Source of the DNA: Brachyhypopomus gauderio
Taxonomy: Eukaryota; Chordata; Actinopteri; Gymnotiformes; Hypopomidae
DNA length: 64,000 nt
Assembly (NCBI RefSeq): GCF_052324685.1
Contig: NC_135214.1
Location: 2,925,876-2,989,875 of the forward strand
Reading direction: 5' to 3'
The first letter of the stretch is position 1. Each line of letters starts with the position of its first letter. Under the pieces are notes generated by a model. It was not told where the DNA came from, did no database searches, and worked only from the letters and a program-made list of their open reading frames with translations. Positions 31,501 to 41,598 of the stretch are shown here, piece by piece. A program made the translations under genes and the position numbers.

Positions 31501-33004
31501 TTTCACAGTAATCAGTCAAGCATAATTTACTGAACTGAAATTCACCACTGGTGTGTAGTTTGATGCCAACCTTACTGTCTTTTTATTCATTTGCAGCTGT
31601 ATTCCTTACAGTCTTAAATATAATTTCTTTGCTAAGGTTATTGGGGGCTCATGCTGTGTATTCACTTGTCCTGATTTTTCGCCCTGTCTTGCCTGCTGTG
31701 GTATCATAACGCTCGAGGCCGTTTGTGTCCCTCCCACACACGGCAGGGAGTGAAGCAGACCGACCACTTTGGCTTCATCTGCCGGGACACGACAGAGTCT
31801 GGGCCGAGCCAGTACCTCTGCTACGTCTTCCAGTGTGCCAACGAGTCACTGGTGAGCATACACGGTCATACATAATCAGCTAGCATGAGAACAAGGGCAG
31901 TGTCCTGCCTGTGGTGTGAACATAACCCACGTTCAGTGTGCAGGCAGCAGCAGGTCAAAGGTCATAATAGGGGTCAAATAGGGTTCACAACGGTGCTTTG
32001 TTGAATTCTGTGCCACTCCCTTTACTCGAACAGCCTCCGAAAGAGTAAGCGTGATATCTTAAGCGTGATATAAACAACATCTCGCTGGTGCACGTGTGTT
32101 CGGTCGGGCTAATCAGCGGACCCGTCCCTGCTCCACGGGGGGCGTGTCATCCTCGCAGGTGGATGAGGTGATGCTGACCATGAAGCAGGCCTTCAGCACG
32201 GCCGCCGCGCTGCAGAGCTCCAAGACGCAGGTGAAGCTCTGCCAGGCCTGCCCCATGCATGATCTGCACAAGCTCTGCGAAAGAATCGAAGGTGCAGCCC
32301 CGCCCCCAACCCCCAGCTCCGCCTCCAGCCACGCCCCCAGCCCCACTGTATCCACTCAATAAAAACACTGGTTTATGGTGTTTTTTCTTCCTTTTTCCGG
32401 GCCTCAGGCTTGTACCCTCCAAGAGCGAAGTTGTCCATTCAGAAGTACCTCTCCCTGCTGAGCGACAACGAGCAAGCGGACATTTTTGAGCGTGTGCAGG
32501 TAAGCGCGGAGGGAGGCGCTGCTAACGAAAGGCGACGGCGCCGGTGTTTGTCCTCATCGTTGCTCTCCCGTTCTGTGCCTGCGTGACAGAGGATGAAGCC
32601 GGCGTGTGACCAGGAGGAGAACGAGCTGGTGATCCTCCACCTCAGGCAGCTGTGCGAGACCAAACAGAAGAGCCACGTTCACACTGGAGAGACCGCTCAG
32701 GTACACGCGCAGATCTGCTCCGTCCTGGAAACTCCACCTTCATGAACAGTGATCATCAAAGCTGAATTTTGAGTAAATCGATATATTTGGCCTGTTTGGG
32801 GAGTTGAATGTTATTGTTAAAATATGAATGCTGTATCTTAAGCCACGCTCACGCTGCTGGTTTTCCCGCCGCTCTGCTAGAACGCGTCCGCGGCCCACGG
32901 TGCTGGATCTGATGCCTCCAGCGCGGCTGGACGAAATAAGCTGGACCTGCTGAAGAACAAGGCTCGCACCTCCCTCACCAATTCACTGGAGAACATCTTT
33001 TCAC

Positions 33005-33077
<73 letters not shown>

Positions 33078-33593
33078 CTTGACCCATTTGTGTTTTTGCT
33101 TTTGTGGTGGCTTAATAATGCCATCACAAAATGAAGAATGACGTTTAATCTCTCTCTCCACCAGGGGGCGAGCCGAATGCGTATGCGTCTTGGAAGCATG
33201 GGCAGCTTTGATCGTGTGAGTAACATCTCGTGAAACGGCTCCCTTACGCGTCCCACGCCAATCCCACGCCATCCCAGAAATGCTACTTTACTCTCAGTTC
33301 AGTTGACTCGGGACCCCCTGCTACCACATACCACAGTATGGAGCTCCATGCTGACAGGCCGAAGCGCGTGGGATGTCTCTCTGTGACATACTGCTGCTTT
33401 GCCGACATCTGTTGGCGTCTCATAAGTGTGCGGCTGCTTGCTGAGTGCACCTCTCTGTCCAAGGCTGGTCTCTCTCCTGGACTCGGCGTCTGGCAGGGTG
33501 TCTGTGTCGGCATATATCACACCAGTGTGTGAAATGTGAGCTCGGAGTGTGCCTGCGACCTCGGGTCTCATGACCTGCTCACCATGGTTCACG

Positions 33594-33630
<37 letters not shown>

Positions 33631-36600
33631 GTGTTATGGGGGGATGACGGGAAACAGACTCAGGAAGAGAGTCGGGGACAACAAAATGCAGCAATGCCCC
33701 CCCCCATTGTTCTCGGGACCGCTTCCGCCCACGTCAGTCTGTGCGATGTCTTGTCTCGTAGTCACAGGACACAGGCGTAGTCACAGGACACATTAGCATA
33801 CAATTGATCCCAGCGCATTAATACACACGCACTTCTAGTGTGCCCAGTACAGTGTCCACACGTGGCAGTGCCCACAGAGAGTGCTGTGGACGGGCGAGTT
33901 GGGCACTGCCAGCGTCCAGGCACCTGTTTTGTGTTTTCGGTCTTGGGTTCGCCCCGATGGCGTCTGGACCTGGGTGCTTCTCTCGATCGCTCGTTACGGT
34001 GAAGTTCCTGCCCGCCCTTTTGAGGTCTGCTCACTGACCGCGTCGCCGTGTTTCTGGTTCTGGCCGGCAGCCGGACGACTCTCCCGGAGACTCGCCCCCC
34101 GGCACGCCGCCCGCCTGCCTGGACGAGGACCCGGACGCCCCCCAGTTCCGCCGCCGTGCCCACACCTTCAGCCATCCACCAATCAAGAAGAGGATCTCCT
34201 TTACGGAACTGCCCACACAGCCCAAAGTTCAACTACACAGGCAGCACTCGGTGGCACCCGAGCTGCTTCAGAGCAGGTAACGCATCACTTCCTGTTTGCC
34301 CTCGCACGATCGGCTCGGGGCTGAGCGTCTGTTCACCGCACGTCTGGCTAGCACACTCTTGAGATTCGGTTTAGAGGTGAACTGCAGATTACTCATGAAT
34401 CGTGATCTTCGAGTCATTACCTGCTGACTTTTCCATTTGTCTGTCGGGTGTAGATTAGATCTGGACAGCATTAGTTTTGCTCTAATGCGCAAATAGATTT
34501 GGCTGATATAGTGACAGTTGAATTAGGAAGGATGTAGACGCGCGTGCTGAAATAGATGCTGAGTCATTGGCTTGGTTTCCTCTTGTTTGGAGAAAGGATG
34601 TGCATCTTCATACGATCAGTAAAAGACTGCTGACTTTAGCATGTATGCTAACATGGATAAAGAAGTATGAAGCATGTTGCATCACTGAATTAACACTAAT
34701 GGCAAACAAATGATCGAATCAGTGGGACACAAGTGATTGAACTTTAACTGCCATTCTGATTAAGATTTGTTATATTATGTAAAGATATTAAAAAGGGAGC
34801 AAAATATTTAATATCTGTCAAAGATATTTTTCAGTTGGAGCAAACGGAGAAGCTTGTATTAACAAGAATCGAGAGATGGGTAAGATTGTTAGCAAAACAG
34901 TTTTGGTAAAAGCAGTGTGTTTACTTTGAAAGAACACTCGGCCTCAACACGCTCAGTTGAGGGACAGTGGCGCTAGTCTCGTACGCAAACGGGGCTGTTT
35001 GTCTTACGGTCCTGCCACAGTGGACTTGTTTCGTGCCTGTCGTAATGTGTGTGTGTATGTGTGTGTGTGTGTGTGTTGTGGCACTTCTTTTAGCCCGGCG
35101 CGTGTCCAGAGAGCGCGCAGTGTGTCTGAGGGCGAGTCCTCCTTCTCCCTCCCCACCTCCTTCACCACCTCCACTTTCCTGAAAGGTTTTAACCTGGGCT
35201 CCCTCGGCTCACTGACCCCCCTGCCGGACAGTGCCAGCCTCAAGAGGTGAGCGTGGACACCCCCCCCCACTGTCCTGGCACCAGAGCCGCATGGTGACGA
35301 TGCAAACACCCCCCCCCCCCTCCCCCAATCACGACACTACGACGGCTGCAACCTTCTCTACGTCTGTGTGGTCCTCACCCCACCAACACGGCTACGTAGC
35401 TTCTCAGAGGAGCCGCGTGTCTCGGTCTCTCTCTGTCTCTTCGCACGGCCAGACTGTTTGTCGGCGTCTACGGGGAACCGGGAAACCTGATTGGTCAGAG
35501 GCTCCCTCTGCCCCCTGCATGCTCCGCCTCCAGGCTTAACCCACAGAGCCACACGCTTCCCTCCCCCTCACAGCGCGAGCAGCACGTGGCCGTCCTGTTT
35601 CCAAACTGACCACCGCTTTCTACTAATCAAGGCTACCTTCTTTCCCCTTTAGCTTTTTAATTATTTCAAAGATGCGACTGTAGTGAAATTAACACATGGC
35701 CGTGTCTTTATAAATAATTTTAAAATTCCGATTAATGATAGGAGCTTTGTAGTGTGCCGTTTGTCATCTAACATCACACGCTAGGTAGCGTCACATTGGG
35801 CTGCCCTTTGGGTAGATGTAGTTTACTGGTAAAGGTGATGTTTCTGCATTACTTTACGGTTTAGGAACAAGAACACTGATGTGAATGTCCAGAACTTTTA
35901 ACTCACAAGAGCTCTTGTTCATTTTTAAATAGTAAACAAGTAATAGTATTGTTCTGAAATTTTGGAGGCTTCTCTGCTTGTTTAGAACTGGAATCCTGTA
36001 GGTACCTTGAGCACTTAACCCAAGCCCTGCAACATTTAATAGCACATTCTCCATCATCATGGATACGGATACTGTTCTCATTTCAGTCAACAAAACGACA
36101 GCTTGGAAATAGATTATTCTAGCGGGCTTCCCCTGGACCGTTTGATGCTTTTACATAATAGATGATGGAACACTGTGGCGAAAGAACCAGAGAGCAGGTT
36201 GAATTTGAAATGGTACAACTTTCATCAAAGATGATACCCGGTCTTGATTTGCCTGTGTGTTCCTTGCTGACGTCCCTGTTGTTAATTTCAAGTACAGTGT
36301 GCTGTCTTCTTGGATACAAGTCACTGTTTGTCTTTGAGGACCATCAATTATCATAAAATTGCAAAAGCATATTTTTGTTTGTTGAGACATACTGAGTCAA
36401 TCTTAGATGAGGTAGTTTGAGCTTGGTAGTGGACAATGGCGCCAGGGTTCTCACAGTTTAAAGAGACGTTTTACCTCACGTTTGGTGAGGTTGCACGTCT
36501 GGCTTTGCTGCTGCCTGCGTTGGCCAGAGTAGAGGTGAGTTAGTCGAGCCGAGTCCTGAGGGAGTCTGGGGGAGTGAGTGAATGAGTTTCCTGTAACTGT

Positions 36601-39600
36601 GTTGATGCAGGTCGACATTGGAGAGAACCCCCCAATGGGGCTACAACAGTTTTATTGTCATATATGTTCAAGTTCAACAACGGGCGTGTTGGTCCAGTGA
36701 CGTGTATTTTCATCAGTAGTCACTCAGACGCAATAATGTGTTGCTACTGGACATGCATATAAGTAATCTAAATATAGGCCTGCAGTGATGCTTTGTGTTT
36801 TAGCCACAACAAATCTGCCCATTAACCTCTAAGTGGAGGTCTGTGCACATACACTTGTCTGTTATGCATGAAACCGTTTAACATTTTTGGACTCTGTGTT
36901 TAATAAGTCTCTAATAGTTCTGTAACTAATTGTGTTTTAGTGTTTGGTTTTTGTCTTTCTGTGCATAATTAGGAACTAACAGTAACATAACATTAAAACC
37001 TTCAGTCCCGGTCAGAAGGTTGGACACACCTGTTTTTAAAATTAATAAAGGCATTTTTAATCTAATGAATTATGCTTATATTTGATTCTGAAGACATGCT
37101 ATTTGGGAGAGGCCTATGTATGAATACATTTTCAAAACACACAAATTTTAAATACACTTTAAGCAATTGGTTTAAATTGGTTTAATATGAGAATGTCTAC
37201 AAGAAAAGCATTCTGGGTAGCTGCCTCGTGAGGTTAAGTGAAGTATAGCATATAGTTATTTAAGATGGTCAAATTATATTCATCACCATATTCACCACCA
37301 TGTTTTTTAATGTAGCAAATGTTAAAGATAAACAACATGTTTGACTGGTACTATATGGTGTCATGAACTTTGCCTTGAGTTGCTAATGGCAGCCTGCATG
37401 TAGTGCAGGGCTTGAGGCTTCTGTTTAATTATTAAAGTAATTCTACTTAAAATATTTAGCTATTGTTTACTTAAAAATTCAGAAGAAAAACCATTATGTA
37501 ACCACGTTTCCAAACAAAATCACTGCTTATTTCCTGGGTGATGCAAAATGCACCATTTTAGAAGTTATAGGATGGATCAAATATGGTAAAAATGTTTAAA
37601 ATCATTTAAAAGTTCAAATGTTTGTGTTGGACAATATGACCAAAAACATGATATTCAAGGCAAGGATGAAAAATATATTTACTAGGTGTAATTCCACTTT
37701 ATGGAAGGATATATATGTATGTATTCACAATTGGGGTGCATGTGTTTGCGTATTTGTATGTGCGTGCTTGTATGTGTGTGTGTGTGTGTGTGTAGTAATG
37801 GAGAGAGCAGGAAGAGGAGTCTCTCTGGTTCTGACTCCCTGACTGCTGTGACTCCACGTCGAGTGTCTTGGCGTCAGAAGATTTTTCTCAGGGTGGCGTC
37901 GCCCCTTAACAAGGCCTCTGCCTCCACCCTCAGTGCTGGTGGGTAAACACACAAACAGACGTGTGTACAGTCAACACGGGCCTCCTCCTTCCTGACGCCG
38001 TGTTTATAGTCAACACTGTTGTTTAGTTCATGCTGCCTTTAATGCCTGTGTGCTTCTGTACAAGTTCTTCTCAGACTGTATCAGCAAAACCAAAATGAAC
38101 TTATGGCGCTTAATGTTGACACTCTTCAGCTTTCACTAAATTACTGTACCAGTGTCCGTCAACCGTGAGTGAGTGAGTGAGAGGGTTTTTTGGCTGTTTT
38201 GTAGACATGGATGCCCAGGAGTTGCTGCCCCTCTCTCCTCGGCCCTTAGACCAGGGGCAGGACGTTGTGGCGTGTTTGCTGGCCGGCGAGCCCCCCGGGG
38301 GGGAGGGGGGCCACCGCACCCCCGCTGACTACAGGGCGCTCTGGAGGAAGGCCATCCATCAGCAGATACTGCTCATCCGTATGGAGAGGGAGAACCAGCG
38401 CCTGGAAGGTCTGGGTCACACACACACACACGCTAACACACACACGCTAACACACACACGCTAACACACACACGCTAACACACACACGCTAACACACACA
38501 CACACACACGCTAACACACACACTAACACACACACACACACACGCTAACACACACACACACGCTAACACACACACACACACACACAAGATTAGTGCACCA
38601 TCTACGTGTTTATCTGGGACTGGACACGTGTGGTGTTATCGCTGCAGTAGGGGCCCCTGCAGTCACACCTACTCCAGCTACGCTGTGGTTTCTCTCCTTC
38701 TCCATTTGTCCATGCATCAGTCGCTGGTGCCTCAGCTTCACATTCTGGGACACCGATATATTTAGACCCAAATGCCCGGATTAAGTTCCAGGATCTCTAA
38801 GAACCTTTTTTAATTTCAGTGGTCTCCTAGCTGTGGTGTACTATTTACGGAGGACAGCTTTCTAAACATATTACTCTTGTATCATAAACGCTTACAGTCA
38901 AAGCTGCCTGTTGTAAATGTAATCGCACCTTGAACGGTTTGTTTATATTAAAGGGAATTGAATTAAGTTTGTGGCTTGTGAAATATTGCCCTCTGTTGGC
39001 AACGAAAGCCCACACTAAGCCTCGTGCTCCAGTCACGGCTATTCTCTCTTCCACACACACTCTCTCCCTCGGCCTGTTGGGTTGGCGGTTCGAGTGCGCT
39101 GTGGGGACCTGCACAATTAAGCAGAAGGTAGGAGAACTTGGTGGAGGCGTGGCCGTAACGGAGGCGTGGCCATAGCACGAGACCAGCACAATGCCATACT
39201 GCGACTGTAGTGAACGCATGACCTCGTAACAGTAAGAGGCAGACGAACTAACTGTAAAACCTACACGTGAGAGAGGCAAACTGCACTCGCTCACACGCTA
39301 GTCTGGCTAGTTTGGCTTGTGCTTTAGTTTGTGCTTTAGTTTGTGCTTTAGTTTGTGCTAAAGTTTGTGCTAAAGTTTGTGGTTTAGTTTGAATTATTGA
39401 ATGTGTAGATTGAATTTCCTTCGATGAGGAGCTTCGCTGCAGTGTGTGTGTGTGTGAGACCTTCCCAGCTTCTGATTGCAGATGGGTTGTTTGAGCACTG
39501 CTGTGTGTTTCACTAGCGTGTGAAAACGCTGTTTGCTTCGCTGCTGATGGATGTAGAATGACCCCATCACTCGATGCAACTATGCAGCAGCATCTGAAGT

Positions 39601-41532
39601 TGCTATGGCATCTGACTCCTCTGTCCCCATAGTAACAGCAGGTGACTGGGTCTAGGATACTTCCTCCTGTCTCTCTGACGACCCCTTAAGTCCTGCAGCC
39701 TGAATGGTTTTTCTACACACAGCTCCAATTGTATGAATGTCTAGCTAGCATGGTCCACAGGGTAAAAACAGAGCGTGTGTGTGTGTGTGTGTGTGTCCTC
39801 CCGTGTACAGCCAGCTGTGATGAGCTGCACATCCGTAAGGTGAAGCTAGACTACCAGGAGGTGGGCGAGTGTCCGAAGGAGGTTCAGGCCATGTGGGAGA
39901 GGAAGCTGAGTGTCCCCTGCAGGACCAAGGTCCAGTGGGACAAGGAGGAGACCGCTGCTGCCCTCTGTCAGGGTAAGTGGAGCCTCCTCTCCTCCCTTCT
40001 CCTCCCTTCTCCTCTCCTCTCTTCTCCTCTCTAATTCTTCACGCTGCTTTCTGTGTTGCTGATTCTTTGCACACTTGAGTTTGTTTACAGAATCAATTGT
40101 TGAAATGTAAACAAGCATTAAAGAATTTAAATCCTGTCCTTTGCTTACGAGACATTTTTATATCTGTCTATAAATATTATTACATAATTCCTCAGTCAAC
40201 CTTTCCCAAACGGTCCTAGTGCATTTCATTCGTACAGACGTCCGTTATAGTGCCAGTGGTGTGTTTTAACCTCCCTTTTGAGATTAAAGTGTGTGTGTGT
40301 GTGTTCGTTTGTTTGCATACCTACGTGTGTGTGTAGGCGTCCCTAAAGGTCGTCGTGGGGAGGTGTGGCTGCTCCTGTGTCAGCAGTATCGCCTGCGTCA
40401 GCGTCTGCCCCAGCGTCTCCAGTCCCCAGACACGCCGTACCAGGACCTTCTCAAGCAGCTGACGGCCCAGCAGCACGCCATCCTGGTGGACCTGGGTGTG
40501 TGGCCCACTCCCCCCTCACCCCGCTCTTCCTCTCATTACATATCCAATAATACATTTTCACTCACCTGCCCTTCCCCCCGTGACATGCCCCACCCCTGAC
40601 TCCGCCCCCCCCAGGCCGAACCTTCCCCACGCACCAGTACTTCAGCGCCCAGCTGGGGGCGGGCCAGCTGTCCCTCTACAACCTGCTGAAGGCGTACTCG
40701 CTGCTGGACGCGGAGGTGGGCTACTGCCAGGGCATCAGCTTCGTGGCGGGTGTTCTGCTGCTCCATATGAGTGAAGAACAGGCCTTCGACACGCTCAAGT
40801 TCCTCATGTACGACCTGGGCCTCCGGCGACAGTACCGGCCCGACATGGTCTCTCTGCAGGTGCGGGTGTGGGCCCGGGGCCTTTTCGTTCCGTCTGAATC
40901 CACAGATTTTGCCCGTGTATGTCGTGGTCATCAAGAATGTAGCTGGACAGCTTTTTTTAATGACCACCCCAACCGGCGCCAGTACCGGCCCGACATGGTC
41001 TCTCTGCAGGTGCGGGTGTGGGCCCGGGGTCTTTTCGTTCTGTCTGAATTCACAGATTTTGCCCGTGTGTGTCGTGGTCATCAAGAATGTAGCTGGACAG
41101 CTTATTTAAATGACCCCCCCCCCAACCTATAATGTAAGCTGAGGGTTTAATGTTGAGAAGTTACTGATTTACCTTCAATGAGGTACGTGCTTCTGTGCGG
41201 TAGCTGCTGTAATAAATACTGCATTGTAGTTTTGGAATGTAACTTTGGAACTCGTGATTTGAAGCTTGTAAGAAGCTTTATATGTGACCGCACAATTCTG
41301 ATTCGTCCATTCACCTTGGGCCACACCCCTTTCACCCCACTATGAATACTCTCCACTTTCTAAAGCAAATCACACACATTTGCACGTTGGAGCCACACCC
41401 CCTGTCCAAACACCTCAGTCAACCTCCAGTCTTCCACTCTCGTTAGCCGCACTGCTAACGTTTAGTCCTCAGGACAAGTGGGTGAGCCAGCTACTGCTAC
41501 CCTGCACTCACTATCTCTACCTGGCCAGAACT

Positions 41533-41598
<66 letters not shown>

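Larger units (their letters stand above)
24888..32499 (+). other. tbc1d4: tbc1d4 exons 1-6: N-terminal PTB domains and first phosphorylation sites
   Basis: Exon 1 encodes the first PTB half ([20 protein letters not shown]). Exon 2 completes it ([29 protein letters not shown]) and carries an Ala/Gly/Glu-rich spacer. It then has two basophilic-kinase sites, RTRCNS (S277 here) and RRRHAS (S300 here), which correspond to the human S318 and S341 sites. Exons 3-6 form the second PTB domain ([45 protein letters not shown]). Exon 6 joins in phase 1 at the conserved [12 protein letters not shown]. Introns 4-6 are short. Confidence 0.93.
35247..37795 (+). other. tbc1d4 intron 11
   Basis: A 2.5-kb intron with C-runs near its start (35262-35270, 35310-35320), a degenerate transposon at about 37001-37355, and a (GT)n run that abuts the exon 12 acceptor. 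No extra exon is recognised. In mammals, alternatively spliced exons are known near this part of TBC1D4; I could not identify one here. Confidence 0.55.
32590..38408 (+). other. tbc1d4: tbc1d4 exons 7-13: regulatory linker with the main Akt site
   Basis: Exon 7 carries [14 protein letters not shown]. Exon 8 has [10 protein letters not shown] and [12 protein letters not shown]-like text, and exon 9 [17 protein letters not shown]. Exon 10 holds DSPPGTPP and then [12 protein letters not shown], whose threonine (T587 here) equals human T642, the key Akt/14-3-3 site. Exon 12 contains RKRSLS, in place of the human S751 site, and [19 protein letters not shown]. Exon 13 ends [20 protein letters not shown]. 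Compared with the human protein, the stretch after exon 9 lacks the Ser-rich SNSLASEKD segment, and exon 11 is shorter. The donor of exon 12 (GTGGGT) and that of exon 13 (GTCTGG) are non-ideal but fixed by phase. Confidence 0.88.

Noticed and set aside
37931-37944. Alternative donor GG/GTAAAC for tbc1d4 exon 12
   Set aside because: It is the better donor by consensus but would break the frame into exon 13; the GTGGGT donor at 37939 keeps phase.
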